This document shows positions 45,301 to 55,240 of a stretch of 64,000 nucleotides of DNA, in pieces. Origin of the DNA: Pomphorhynchus laevis (taxonomy: Eukaryota; Acanthocephala; Palaeacanthocephala; Echinorhynchida; Pomphorhynchidae); contig WNNJ02003127.1 of assembly GCA_012934845.2 (NCBI GenBank), forward strand, positions 62,001 to 126,000, read 5' to 3'. The first letter of the stretch is position 1, and the number at the start of each line of letters is the position of its first letter. The translations under genes were made by a program, and so were the position numbers. The notes under the pieces were generated by a model, which was not told the DNA's origin, made no database searches, and was given only the letters and a program-made list of their open reading frames with translations.

Positions 45301-47167
45301 CTGGCAGACGGCACATAAGTCATGTGTATGAAGTACCAAAAAGATTTCTGGTAACTTCACGCTCCAACTTTTTATAATTTTATTTAGTAAATTTAAATTT
45401 ATATATTAAATTCTTGCCAATGTACGTACTGAATGTTAAATACTTTTGCGACTTATCACTGCAATCTCTCGCATGATCGAATAGCGCTACCTCTGGTAGA
45501 GCGTGGTGCCCTAATGCAAGCAGACGCGGCTCTGGCTAGTTCAAATGCTATTTTGGTCCTCATTTTGCGGATATCCTCACTATATGTCCGACTACTTCGT
45601 CCTGCTTTTAGTGTTGCGATTCTTTTTGATTACATGACTGGCGGCCGGTGACGCACCACCTTTACATGCGAAAATCGGGGGTTAGAAGTTGATGTGTTCG
45701 ATGATGCTCGTGCGTTCCTCATACTTGGCTCGTTTGCGATGTTCGTGGTAATGGAATGCTGAAGCGGGTGATTGCGAGTAAGATTGAGTATGCGAATTGA
45801 AAATGCTGACGTCGAAGAGCGTCCGCTCGAATCTTCTTCCAAATAGCTCGGAGCATACCACATCCAATCTCACCTCGCAGTCACGACAAGTTGTACTGTG
45901 TTCGAAGATTGTCTGAGAGGTAATTGGTTTTAGTAGAGGCACGATTTCGATTCGATGGCATACGTCCGCTAGTTCGATAGCAAAAAGTTCTCTGATTGCG
46001 TTGTGGCGAATTATCGGGAGCCCCCTTGCACGAGAGAGCGTGACTGAGTAATCCGTGTCCCACAAACCCAAACACGTTTTAACAAATCTACCGGGTCCCA
46101 ACCATATCGAGTGCACATCGCATATCTGAATTCGTTTGCTGAGAGATGTTGATTTTCTTCTGTCAAAGAGATAGCGTTCAACCAGGCAGATGCACCACTC
46201 ATGGTCGCATGTTCTCTGGCTAATTTGTCGTGTCGGGAAAGTGACTGAATAATGCTTCTCAATTTTGCCCTGTAAGCCGACTGCCTATGATTAGAAGACG
46301 TATTCTTCCTCTGGTTCTGTTCGTTCCATAATGCCTCGCCCTGTAAATTCATTGAGTACGAGTCACAAATTGGGCGTGAACATTCGATGTCGTGAATATA
46401 AGTTAGATCAATTATTCTAACTCCATCAAGGCTGAATGGCGTTGACAACAATGCTACCATGTCTTTATATAGATGCTGTCGAGTTAGAGTTGGAAGTAGA
46501 AGACCCATCACTTCGTCCCATAGCCCTTGCAATTGTTCCTTCTTGCAATGTTTAGTTCAATTAATACGTATTGCATCTTTTACAAATTTCTAGCCAATGT
46601 ACAGTCCTGAATTTGATATTTATATTTATTTGTAAACTTGTAAATGGCTTCGTCCACATTTGCCATATAAAATAAATTATTTTGTATTCAGTAACAATGC
46701 AATAAACGAAACATCAAGATAAAATTTATTTGCTCTATTTGTCTGCATCATCAAAAACAAACATTTAAAAACCTATGTTTTTCTGATTGAATTCAATTTT
46801 TTAGAAATTGATTCCATCGAAAATCAATTTTTAGTTGTATCAGGGAAATATTTAAATTGTGTTGTTTTACTTTTAGAAATATAAAAGTTATAATAAAACT
46901 TATCTTTCATATTTTCAGATAAATCCAAAAAATTCGATTTAGAACGTTTTAATGCAGTAAATCAAATAATAATTGCTCACGTGTACTGTATCTAGTGTTG
47001 GATCGATAAATGCTGGATCGTCGGCATCGTTCAGTGGATTCCACTTTAGCAGTAGTGGTATCTACAATTAAAAATTAAGTAAAATTTTTACGAAAAACAA
47101 CATAGAATTTACCTTCAGAAACAGTATTTTGTTGACTAAGCAGGCAATCCATAGATAGTTCGTTAGC
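36042..47167 (-). CDS. Multi-exon C2H2 zinc-finger protein gene (span)
   Basis: Coding exons in order: 47113-47167 (ATG at 47152), 46981-47061, 44760-44942, 43613-44067, 40688-41201, 38864-39155, then 36886-37178 and/or 36042-36334. Every exon-exon phase matches, and finger 4 is completed across the exon 4/5 splice. The protein has about eight C2H2-type fingers separated by basic and acidic linkers, suggesting a nuclear DNA-binding regulator. I cannot assign an orthologue. A possible 5' UTR exon lies near 50890-50990. Introns carry LINE-B, Penelope and hammerhead-like repeats. The 3' end is unsettled: exon 7 is tandemly duplicated and a decayed block follows at 34.6-35.3 kb. Confidence 0.75.
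36886..37178 (-). CDS. Zinc-finger gene, exon 7 copy B
   Basis: Identical coding content to copy A, and the first copy reached when transcribing from exon 6. The phase-2 acceptor fits exon 6 equally well. Splicing copy B to copy A would require a phase-1-to-phase-2 join if the GTATGT donor is used, which does not fit. The two copies are therefore more likely alternatives, or one is skipped. Confidence 0.65.
37920..38075 (-). CDS. Small ORF or possible alternative terminal exon (51 aa)
   Basis: An ATG at 38075 opens 51 codons ending in TAG, rich in charged residues (MSNEYRRSQMICTHV; ENDESERNFEISKH). An AG just upstream (TTGCCAAG) would join exon 6 of the zinc-finger gene in the correct phase, so it could be an alternative last exon. 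A degraded echo lies at 34.3 kb. No known domain. Confidence 0.3.
   Translation of the reverse strand: MSNEYRRSQMICTHVQNGLGVDELNETIKSTKRIIRCENDESERNFEISKH
38864..39155 (-). CDS. Zinc-finger gene, exon 6
   Basis: 292 nt with no in-frame stop, between acceptor TTTTAG (39156-39157) and donor CG|GTAAAT. It enters in phase 1 and leaves in phase 2. It encodes a Pro/Arg segment (GPQPRHRGRPWQVTRDPELF), an acidic patch (DDDVEDQ), a strongly basic stretch (RKRKSRIKRSARKSRKTAKK, a likely nuclear localisation signal) and a CIECGK half-finger. Plus-strand ORFs here are shadows. Confidence 0.75.
39157..40687. other. Intron 5 of the zinc-finger gene; short repeats
   Basis: Holds four tandem units of AAATTGAATTTGTATAT (about 39668-39742), a 35-bp direct repeat (ACAGATAATTGTCTTAAAAC onward, at 39278 and 39431) and a duplicated CGATATTCAACGTATAGA (about 39820-39870). 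No other gene seen. Confidence 0.6.
40688..41201 (-). CDS. Zinc-finger gene, exon 5
   Basis: 514 nt, phase 0 in and phase 1 out (acceptor TTATAG; donor G|GTTTGT). It starts with Phe-His, supplying the last His of the finger begun in exon 4. It then encodes FFCPFCLNTH, a complete finger (CKHCRKC ending IKDHIRRDH) and an acidic linker (DDEVDEKYLI, DFDGDMPEPSLLD), ending in a basic AT-hook-like RSRRGRKK. The split finger strongly supports this splice. Confidence 0.85.
41202..43092. other. Intron 4 of the zinc-finger gene, gene-free part
   Basis: AT-rich, with no recognisable exon or repeat family. The rest of this intron (43093-43612) holds an inverted repeat and a Penelope 3' end. Confidence 0.6.
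43093..43282. repeat. Large inverted repeat, arms about 72 bp
   Basis: The left arm (about 43093-43163) and right arm (about 43209-43282) are near-perfect reverse complements, containing GCTAACTTCTGTTAGC and ATATTTC. The loop carries partly repeated TTCAGAAA motifs. It lies in intron 4 just before a Penelope-B 3' end and is probably a terminal piece of that element family. Confidence 0.8.
43305..43390 (+). mobile_element. Penelope-like element B, solo 3' end
   Basis: Contains the family signature AGGTCATCAGGAGGAACCGC followed by TATGCTATCA. Short, non-coding remnant in intron 4 of the zinc-finger gene. Confidence 0.55.
43613..44067 (-). CDS. Zinc-finger gene, exon 4 (four C2H2 fingers)
   Basis: 455 nt, phase 1 in and phase 0 out (donor ACC|GTAAGT). 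It encodes fingers CIVC-x12-H-x3-H, CSIC-x12-H-x4-H, CRIC-x12-H-x4-H and CEQC-x12-H-x4. The last His of the fourth is supplied by exon 5. An in-frame ATG at 44077 lies just outside the acceptor (GAAATAG). Because upstream exons match in phase, I treat this as an internal exon. Confidence 0.85.
44068..44759. other. Intron 3 of the zinc-finger gene
   Basis: 692 nt, AT-rich, GTATTT donor at 44759 and AG at 44068-44069. No other feature seen. Confidence 0.6.
44760..44942 (-). CDS. Zinc-finger gene, exon 3
   Basis: 183 nt between acceptor GATTATAG and donor AGAG|GTATTT, phase 1 at both ends. It encodes a basic segment (NLRRSRQKRNTQK, RPKATAKAS) without zinc ligands. It joins exon 2 as RYST-L-PNLRR and exon 4 as VRTR-E-RTFRT with intact frame. 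Confidence 0.7.
45110..45360 (-). repeat. Solo copy of the hammerhead-bearing repeat
   Basis: Related to one arm of the 1.3-1.6 kb element (shared CACTGATGAGTCAT, GATGACGAAACGG, and the CTGCATCCAGTA region). The hammerhead-like core is at 45217-45264, minus strand. It keeps CUGAUGA, the 5-bp stem II and GAAA, and has a longer stem III (ACGGUA with UAUCGU, 11-nt loop) before GUC. It lies in intron 2 of the zinc-finger gene, in sense orientation. Confidence 0.55.
45430..46532 (-). mobile_element. LINE-B fragment (C-terminal domain), degraded
   Basis: Minus-strand pieces match the LINE-B C-terminal region: a linker (46011-46532), then RYGWDP, LPIIRHNAIRELFAIEL, VRLDVVCSELFG, FERTLFDVSIFN and FHYHEHRKRAKYEER (45682-46116), ending in SACIRAPRSTRG near 45510. 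At least two frame changes. Same strand as the host zinc-finger gene, inside its intron 2. Confidence 0.75.
46533..46980. other. Remainder of zinc-finger intron 2
   Basis: AT-rich; donor ACAC|GTGAGC at 46980. No further feature seen. Confidence 0.5.
46981..47061 (-). CDS. Zinc-finger gene, exon 2
   Basis: 81 nt, phase 1 in and out (acceptor ATTGTAG, donor GTGAGC). It encodes a Thr/Ser/Arg segment (TTTAKVESTERCRRSS). Too short for ordinary ORF detection; supported by splice signals and phase continuity on both sides. Another frame is also open (PLLLKWNPLNDADDPAF), so the frame choice rests on phase matching. Confidence 0.5.
47113..47167 (-). CDS. Zinc-finger gene, exon 1 of coding part
   Basis: 55 nt between acceptor ATACTTTAG and donor GAAG|GTAAAT, followed by a 51-nt intron. 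The ATG at 47152 gives MDCLLSQQNTVSE. Upstream of the ATG the exon is also open, so an earlier start cannot be excluded. Confidence 0.5.
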
Positions 47168-50100
47168 CTAAAGTATAAATGCAAAATGAATACACGTAAC
47201 GCTTATTGATAGCATGGAAATACACTGGACGCAAAAGTGAATGTTCATTTACTTTAATGCGAACGTTCTAATGAAAGTTCTGAACTCAAAAGTTCTGATT
47301 ATAATTAATCGACAAGTTCAACGGAAATGTTTAAGATTAAGATTTGTTTCCCATAGGCTTGTTCGTCAAAAAATCATTTTCGATATGAACGTAATCTTTT
47401 AGGGCACTAAATACATTCAAATTATTCATAAGATTTCTATTATAACATTTCGACATAATATATATCACAACAATATTTTTTATAATTGAACGTTCAGAAA
47501 CAAATTGTAATATAATTACAATAAATGTATTTTTGATAATTTATATAATTTAAATATATACGTATTTATTAAATAAATATTTTTATTAAAATAAATAACT
47601 AATAACGCATTTAATGATTAATAACTTCTGCAATAACTAAAAATTTTAACAACTTATTCAATGAAACATATTGAACATTTATATTTAAATTTGTACTTGA
47701 CCATTACATTATTGAGTATTTTAATAATTAAAAATTTCTAATTTGTATTTAAATATATACGTATATATTATAATATTTCTATATAATAGTTATATTTAAA
47801 CCGTTCGTTTAGTATGTTCATTTAGTCCGTGAATTGAGTCAGTTCAGTCCGTTCGTTTCGTCCAATTGATAAACTTGTCTTGTTTATACTATCCTCCTCC
47901 TTTCTCAGCACGGGATTGGGACTGGCCATAGCGGTCCAAAGCCTGTGCTTAAAACATTGTTTATACTACCCTCATCCTTTCTCAGCACGGACTTGGGACC
48001 GGCCAAGTTAATTATTATTTTGTAGCAAAAAATTAATCTCAATAATTATAGAACAACCGTAATTATTTTAATATCATAATATTTCTACATAATATTAATA
48101 TTATAAACTTAAAAATAAGCTAAGATGAAAACTTAACGTATTTAATAAAAATGATTAATATTAAATAATTTTTTAAATTCATTATGAATTATGAATATAG
48201 AATTCCGTAAAACAGCTGAATTCAGAGTTAATAGCATATAAATACACATAAGGACGAAAACAAAAAATACACGGTATTTTATTATAAAATATTAGACAAC
48301 ATCGAAACCTTGTTGGTTTTAAAAAACATTAAATTTTTAAATTTTGCAGAAACATAGCATTCAATCTCAATAATTAGAGAACAACCGTAATTGATAAAGA
48401 AACCTGATAACATAGCAGTTCCTTCTGGTGACCTCTAGCTATTATTCCAATAAAAAAAGATTTATTTTTACGTGGCAAATGCGTTCCGGTGCACGCATAC
48501 ATGACCACAGCAAAAGAAACAAAAATCTAAGTCGTGTGTCGAGAATGTGTGAACGGATGAAGTATTTGAATGCCTAGTCTAGTCATGTGTATACTCAGTT
48601 ATATAATCTGATTTGGACTGTCCGCAAAAATCTCCACAGGAGATTTTTGGCGTAAAATTGTTAGAATATAATGTAACGACTGAATTTTGTATTTTATTGC
48701 TCGCCAAACATGGATGGCTTTAAAAAAAATAAAGGCTTTTATTATAAAATCTGATTTGTTCTACTGACAAGTTAATAATTTATTATTTATCTTTATTTTT
48801 ATTTATATATCGTATAAAATGCGTATACTCAGTTATCTGATTTGTTCTATTGACAAGTTATTGATATGTTGACTTTGTTTTCCCAGTAATATAACCTCTG
48901 TCGGTAATATTGAAACTACGTATTCTTGATACGAGATTATAATTTTTTGCGAATTATTATTTTGTAGCAAATTAGCATTCAATCTCAAACAAATTAGAGA
49001 CACCCGTAATTATTCGCTGTTATCAGATAAATTAATAAAATTAAATAAAATTGATTCTGTAATTATTAAAATATAAGTTTTTTGATTAAGAATATTGGAC
49101 ATTGACATTTTAGTATGAATTCAACTATTCTATTATTGAACGTTTAGATAAAAAAACATCGATATGACAATGTTACAATTTTGTGAAAAATCATTATATA
49201 TATTTTTGAAAAATAGCATTCGTGAATTATTAACAAATTAAGGCAATTATTATTTATTTCTTTAAATTTTACAGCGCCATACAGACTCGGCATTATCGAG
49301 GATCTAAAAAATTCATAAAAATGGAAATCGAAAAGCAATTTGTCTATGAAGAGAAAAATAAAAATAACAAAAAATTATTTTAGTTATTTTAAAAAGATAT
49401 GTATGATTTGTATTTTGAAACATAATAGCATTAATCCTGACGATGACTGCTACAATTTAAAATCCGCTAATTGCATATTGACCAGAATAGTCTAATCATA
49501 AAAAATTTTAAAATATAAAAACAAATATTTGAAGTCAATCATAACTAAAAACGCTTTCCAATATCAATGTAACCTTTATCGCAAAGAGCAACAAGAGATC
49601 ATATAAATGATATTTGCAAATAATGTTTTCACATATAGTTGCTATTATTAACTTTTGAAGATCAAATAATTTAAATTTATTTTTTTGACAATTAAATTGC
49701 AATTACTAAAAAAAATATTAATAAATCTTAAAAACAGAGTTAAAATTTCGCTCAATTACAATACTATGCTATTAAGCGATAATTATAAATCCGTTAGAAT
49801 CTGAATCCAACACCCACTCTTTGTCACTGAAATGACATCTGTGGGGATAGATATAGTCTGTAAAAGCAAGAATATTATCTTGTTGTGATTGTAAATTAAT
49901 TAATATTAATTAATTTTATATATTTATAAAGATTGCGACTTTATTATTTGTTTATATTATTTACGGATGAACTGATGCTTATACTAATCAATTATTTTTC
50001 TTGGCAAATAGATTTTGTGTAGAAAATATAGGAAATAAAATTTATTGAATGGAGGGGATCCACAATAAAGAGGTAAAGGGATCAGATGAACCTTAAACGT

Positions 50101-50373
50101 TAATGAACTATTATCAACTACTACATTAGACACGCAATAAGAACGAACTCTGCATCTTTAAATAATGTCATTCGTCGTTGTATTCGAAGGACGTACGAAT
50201 AAAACGTACGGACGTATAAAATGAAACTTGAAACTACCACTAGATAAAAATTGTTAATCAAATAAATTAGGATGCTTATAGTGCAGACCTAGAGTTAAGA
50301 TTGGATTGATGCTTTAAAAAACTAGTAATCAAAAGTCGTTTATTTAATGTTATTTAATCGTCGTCTTTCTCAG
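47168..50373. other. Long AT-rich region, likely 5' intron; small repeats
   Basis: No exon recognised. At about 47883-48005 a 47-bp sequence (containing CTTTCTCAGCACGG and TTGGGAC) is repeated with a 76-bp period. A Penelope-B 3' remnant lies at about 48390-48450. A plus/minus ORF pair near 49.2 kb has no protein-like features. Confidence 0.45.
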
Positions 50374-50491
50374 GACTGCAAGATATACCACCAAATTAAT
50401 CAGTTTACTGCCAAGCGAATACGGCTTTGCAGATAGACAACACGCGCACCCTAAATATCTGAAATTAGCTGTTTCTAAATACGCATTCAAT
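50374..50491 (+). CDS. Possible internal exon of an unidentified plus-strand gene
   Basis: 118 nt between a strong acceptor (TCTTTCTCAG) and a consensus donor (AAT|GTAAGT), open for 39 codons in one frame (KLISLLPSEYGFADRQHAHP then KYLKLAVSKYAFN). The peptide looks natural, but I do not recognise it and found no partner exon on either side. It lies opposite the presumed 5' intron of the zinc-finger gene. Confidence 0.35.
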
Positions 50492-50886
50492 GTAAGTTGT
50501 TAAGAATTCTCAAATCAACTGGATATTTTTAATACAAACTTGACATTTTTAAAAATGACGACACACCTTTGCAGTAAAAATTTAATAGCAGAACATTTAA
50601 CATTTTCTTTCGTGTTCAATTGTTTGTTTGTAAAACTCATTACGATAAAACATTACACTTGAAAAGGATAGTCAAAATTCGTAAAATAATTTTCTCCCTT
50701 CTCGGTGGATACACGACACAATAAAAAAACATCGGATACTTCGTTATACGAGAACATTATTTTAATCAAACTTTAAAATTAAAATAAAATCTTACTTTTG
50801 TTTTTAAATCAAAATTTAAAGGAGGGACACATAAAATGCAAAGTTTTCAATGCGATCATTGCAGAAGGTAAAATGGGTGAAGCCAC

Positions 50887-51000
50887 TTACGTACAATCGA
50901 TTGCGTGAATCTATGTAAACAATAGCTGGCAGAATCAGGTGCGATGATTTGGTTAACTCACTACTACCACAGCCTTGTAATCACGCTCTTACACAAACAA
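50887..51000 (-). other. Possible 5' non-coding exon of the zinc-finger gene
   Basis: A consensus donor (TGTAC|GTAAGT) at 50886 follows GC-richer sequence on the minus strand. The nearest downstream coding exon is at 47167. No open frame of note, so it would be a 5' UTR exon. The upstream boundary is arbitrary. Confidence 0.25.
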
Positions 51001-51780
51001 CACGCTACAACACTTGTAATCTTGCTTGAAATAATCATTTTCGACAATAGACACCTTTTACAGTTTTGGCAAATCTGGAAGAATTCTTCAGTAATACTAC
51101 TTTTAACCGAATTTCAATAAAACGGATAACGCATGCGATTTTATTTTTCCAACACATACGAATTATCTTATTACTAGTGAGTTATACCACTCTATGAATG
51201 TGTGTAATGTATTCACTCACACTATGATCGGATCTATCATGCAATCTTCACTACGACCCTTAATTTGCTTCAAATTAAGGTTTAAGCTGACCAGTATATC
51301 GGTTAATGCTTTTCTTTATTAAATTAAATAAATTGTAAATAAATAAAGGGATATTAGGAAAAATATTTATATCTGCCAAAAGGCTAATGTAATTTGTCAA
51401 TATAGAATGAACATATTAATCAGTATGGATGTGAAGCTTCCATTGTCTACACAATAATATAAATAAAGTATATGCGTAAAAAATATTATACCATTCTTCC
51501 TGGTATCTTTTATCCGAAAAATACTAATAAAAAATAGATTAATCGACCTCTTATCTTCTTAGACAATTATTTTATCTTACGGGCGAAATATCGGCAGTGA
51601 ATAGTATCGCAACGTTATCGTATGGTGTGAAAATATCACATCATGATGAAAATTGTATATTGTTTTTCGTTTTCTTGTGAACAAAATAATAGCAAACTAA
51701 CTGGGCAGAGATTATTTAAAATAATCGAGTACTGCTATTTGCTTAGTGAATTAGTGAATATAGCGAATGCGAAGAATTTT
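51001..51780. other. Spacer between the zinc-finger 5' region and the THAP gene
   Basis: No coding pattern. On the minus strand it is the 3' flank of the THAP gene and the upstream region of the zinc-finger gene. A weak TATA-rich segment is all I see. Confidence 0.35.
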
Positions 51781-53094
51781 TTATGCATGCGTTTTCGATG
51801 AGAAAATCTAAATAAGTTTTAACAAATAAAGAGCTACGATGAAGTCCAGTCCATAAAGCGAGATAAATTTGTAATAAAATTGCTGCCTCACCGCTATGAG
51901 ATTTCTTGTGTGAGGATTAGCCATTAGGCGAGATTGCAATGCTGCTATTTGACTCTGAGAAAGACCATCGTCTTCGCAAGTCATCGTCAACTCTAACGGT
52001 TCATCTTTGATTCTATCTTCACCGACAATACGAATGCCGTCATCGTGCTTAGAAAGATTATCATATGCCACTTTCCAATCGGCAGCTTTTTGCTGTTGCA
52101 AACGCTGCTGCGCTTTCCTTCGTTTAATGGCCAATTTAGATCCACGTAATGCAGCAGCCCGTTTTGATAAGTGAGCAGGAACTATTTTATTGGTGCTGTA
52201 TACTATAACATATGCAAGATAAAAAACCTTAGGTACTGGTTGAAACAAAAAAGATGATTTTACAAACCCTCATTCTCATCATCAACAATTTTTTCCTTCC
52301 GTTTACGAAGGTTCATGTTCCTTAGGTGAATTTGCATGTCAAGTGATCGCGGTGAAAATAAGCTAGGTATTGATGTTGATTTTAGGTTGCCGTCGTTGTC
52401 GAAGTCGTCCGCCTGGAAGTGGTTTTTACAAATACGAAATCTTGTATAACTCTGAAATTGAACATCTTCTCGCCTGCAAGCCTTAAGCCATCGTTTTGCA
52501 AGAACGTCGTCCCTTGGTAAATTGTACAATGGCACAGCTCTTCTTTTCGGCATATAGTGATTACTACATCCCATTATAGAACATTTGAGCACTTTCAATT
52601 GAGCGTCCATATGATTATCGGGTGGAGGCTTATGTAATAAAAGTGATTTACTATCAGCTGAACTCATCATATTCACACGAGCATCACTTCCATAAACACC
52701 ACTAGCACATTCTCGACCACTCTCTTCCTGATCCAACATGCGACCAATGTCATCCTTTGACAATCTATATGATCGATTGGGCTTTGATTCTTCTTGATCG
52801 TCAGCTGCGTCTATGATATCTTGGTGTGCCAACATCTTATGAAATATTTCAAGCTCAAAAAGCGAAGGAATGGCATTTGATCGAAGTGTCCTTTGATCAT
52901 CTTCGAAACTATCCACGTCAAAATGTTCATGGCAGACATAATGATAACCGTCTGGAACTAAATCTTCGCGCAATGTATTACTATACCACTGCTGACTTAA
53001 ATGCTCGTTTTCAATCGGTAACTTGTAGTACCTAACAGATTCACAGTGAGACATATTGGGGCACCCGATTACAATGCATTGTGGTTGACTGTCT
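51781..53094 (-). CDS. Protein with two THAP domains (three exons)
   Basis: Exon 52268-53094, a 65-nt intron (52203-52267), exon 51892-52202, an 84-nt intron, and a possible final exon 51781-51807 ending in TAA; all phases match. THAP domain 1 shows CIVIGCPNMSHC, a central Trp (QQWYSN), VCHEHF and the closing NAIPSLF box. THAP domain 2 shows CSIMGCSNH, KRWLKACRRED, ICKNHF and TSIPSLF. THAP domains are C2CH zinc-binding, sequence-specific DNA-binding modules. The C-terminal part is basic with Gln/Ala-rich coiled-coil-like sequence (KRRKAQQRLQQQKAADW) and a sumoylation-type IKDE motif. An acceptor at 53095-53096 implies an upstream exon with the start codon, not identified. No transposase domain follows. 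Confidence 0.85.
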
Positions 53095-54324
53095 CTAAAT
53101 GGAAAACATTTGTTCAATATTTATTCTCGATTACAACATACAAAGCTTGCAATTAATGACGAAACCACACAATAATTTTAGAAAAAATGCTTACTGCATC
53201 TTGGATTCTTTCGAATATTCTTAAATTTTTTTATCACTGAATTTGTCGCTTTCTACACTTTTTTGCTCATTACCTATTTCTTCCCGATTACAGTTCTTTT
53301 GGCGTGCTTACACAAATAATACTCGTCAGAAAACACGAAAGAATCATAACTTATAATTGAATGTGTGATGTCAGCGTGTCATGTGAACTTATGTTAGAGC
53401 GTATTAGAGAAAAATGACAATTTTATAAAACATGCAGCTCACCTCAGCTTATTTAACGAAAAATATCATTTCAAACGAAATGACGAAAGTAAAAAACGCA
53501 GATAAAACCTGAAAGAAATTTGCTATTCAAGGTTTATGATCATTTTATAATCACGTTTTACAAAGTGCGAGTAATGCGCTTTTGATTAGATTGATTAATA
53601 AATTTCCAAAGCGTCACTGATCACATGAACAATAAAATATCCATATACAATCCGTTCCATGTAAGGATGACATCACATATTTAACTTACAATGTCACCAG
53701 TACTCTATTAGAACATTGTATTTGATATTAATGAAAAAATACGCTTTATAACGATAATTTTGCCCACTTATTGTCTACCTTAAATTCAGGGTGTAAATCG
53801 GTCACTTGTATACCTCATGATCACACTTATCATTATCACGAGTTCTTTCATTTATCACTTCCGTTTACGCTTCATCAGCCACAAGATCATATATTATCAG
53901 TTACATTAGTCAATTTTAATTTCTTATTAACCATTAAGATAATTCGAAAATTGTTTCGCTTGACACATTTTTAAGAATTTAAAAAGAATTTACCCATTGA
54001 TGAAGCAAAGGAGTGCTGCTTTTCTATATATGTGACGATTTTTATTTTTTTATTTTTGCAGTGAACCAGCCAATTAAGCTATGCTTTCGTATGCTGTTGG
54101 CATATTATTAATAATATTTCTAAATACGTCTCGGAAATTGTTTTTTTTATTTATACTGGCATTTTTGCTTAATCCAGTTTTGATTGTTCATCATCTTTTC
54201 GAATAGGTATCCAAGAACATTAATGTGCAATTGAAAAAATAATTTGTTATCCCAAGGTTTACGCTTTTAAGGTGACATAATTACGGAACCCAAATTTCAT
54301 TTTTATTATTATAAAAAATTTCGA
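53095..54324. other. 5' flank of the THAP gene and AT-rich spacer
   Basis: Should contain the missing first exon and promoter of the THAP gene (minus strand), but I cannot place them. The short plus-strand ORF at 53771-53974 has no protein-like features. Confidence 0.35.
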
Positions 54325-55134
54325 CAGGTTTCAGATCAGGTCGCCTTGTCAATCGAATACGCTTCCGCACTCGGCGCTTCTAGCTGGTTAAACACACGTC
54401 CTATCGCAAAACTAGGACTACACTTATCCACACGAAAATTCCGTGATGCTTTGGCTGCGCGGTATAATTGGACACCCCGCAATATGTCCGACAAATGTCA
54501 ATGCGGTGATGTCATGAGTCTGTCACATGCACTGTCGTGGAAAAAGTGTGCGTTACCGACAATACGACATAATGAAATACGGGATATACTCGCAACTACG
54601 CTCAACGGTATTTGCAGTGGTGTAGCGGTCGAGCCTGAACTACAGCAAGTCGAAAACAACATACACTTCCAGAGAACTACAACGACACGACTATTACAAG
54701 CCTGTCCAGACATAGTATGCAGCGGTCTTTTTGGTAGTAGTTTAGAGCGGACGTTTATAAACGTCTCCATTTTTAATAATCATGCTCCCTCCTACCACGC
54801 AAAGTCCGTGCAATCAACATTCAAATATCACGAGCAAAGAAAGAAGACTAAATACGAGGAAAGGATCACTAAAATCGAGCATGCGTCTTTCTGCCCAGTT
54901 ATATTCGCAACTAACGGAGCAATCGCACCTACTGCCTCCATACTTCTGAAGACAATAGCGAAAAAGATTTTTCTCAAACACAAAAGAAGTTATGGAGAAG
55001 TCATAGCCGGAATACGATCAAGGTTGAGCATCGCCCTTGCACGAGTCGCATCATACTGTATCCGTGCACCCAGAAGAAAATGTGTGGCAATACCGTTACG
55101 AGGAGATGGAAGCAGTAGTGCGGAAATAATTTAA
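54325..55134 (+). CDS. LINE-B C-terminal domain, uninterrupted (~269 codons)
   Basis: Open from 54325 to TAA at 55134. Motifs: FRDALAARYNW, a Cys cluster (CQCGDVMSLSHALSWKKC), LPTIRHNEIRDI, VAVEPELQ, ERTFINVSIFN, FKYHEQRKKTKYEERI, IEHASFCPVIFATNGA and ARVASYCIRAPR. The same domain ends the LINE-B copies at 17-20 and 45.4-46.5 kb, where it is broken. The Cys-x-Cys...His pattern followed by conserved Asp, Glu and Lys residues suggests a zinc-associated restriction-like endonuclease of non-LTR elements (inference). There is no proper ATG at the left end, so a host gene is unlikely unless an upstream exon supplies one (an AG lies at 54325-54330). Confidence 0.6.
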   Translation, partial: QVSDQVALSIEYASALGASSWLNTRPIAKLGLHLSTRKFRDALAARYNWTPRNMSDKCQCGDVMSLSHALSWKKCALPTIRHNEIRDILATTLNGICSGVAVEPELQQVENNIHFQRTTTTRLLQACPDIVCSGLFGSSLERTFINVSIFNNHAPSYHAKSVQSTFKYHEQRKKTKYEERITKIEHASFCPVIFATNGAIAPTASILLKTIAKKIFLKHKRSYGEVIAGIRSRLSIALARVASYCIRAPRRKCVAIPLRGDGSSSAEII

Positions 55135-55240
55135 ATATATATTTTAATCTTGATTTTCAAATGCTGGGATGCGTGCTCATTATAATTGTACATATAATAA
55201 TAACTTATATATTAAAAAAATAAAATAAAAAAATAAAAAT
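54325..55240 (+). mobile_element. LINE-B, 5'-truncated copy with poly(A)-like tail
   Basis: Begins abruptly at about 54325 inside the region after the RT and ends in an A-rich tail at about 55214-55240. It contains only the C-terminal domain, which is uninterrupted. Confidence 0.7.

Noticed and set aside
46981-47061. Alternative frame in exon 2 (PLLLKWNPLNDADD)
   Set aside because: It looks protein-like and is open in phase 0, but neither neighbour exon has a matching phase.
52246-52267. 32-nt intron using the nearer AG in the THAP gene
   Set aside because: Too short; the 65-nt intron ending at TTATAG restores the same frame with a better acceptor distance.
53771-53974. Plus-strand 67-aa ORF upstream of the THAP gene
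   Set aside because: AT-driven open frame with no protein-like features.
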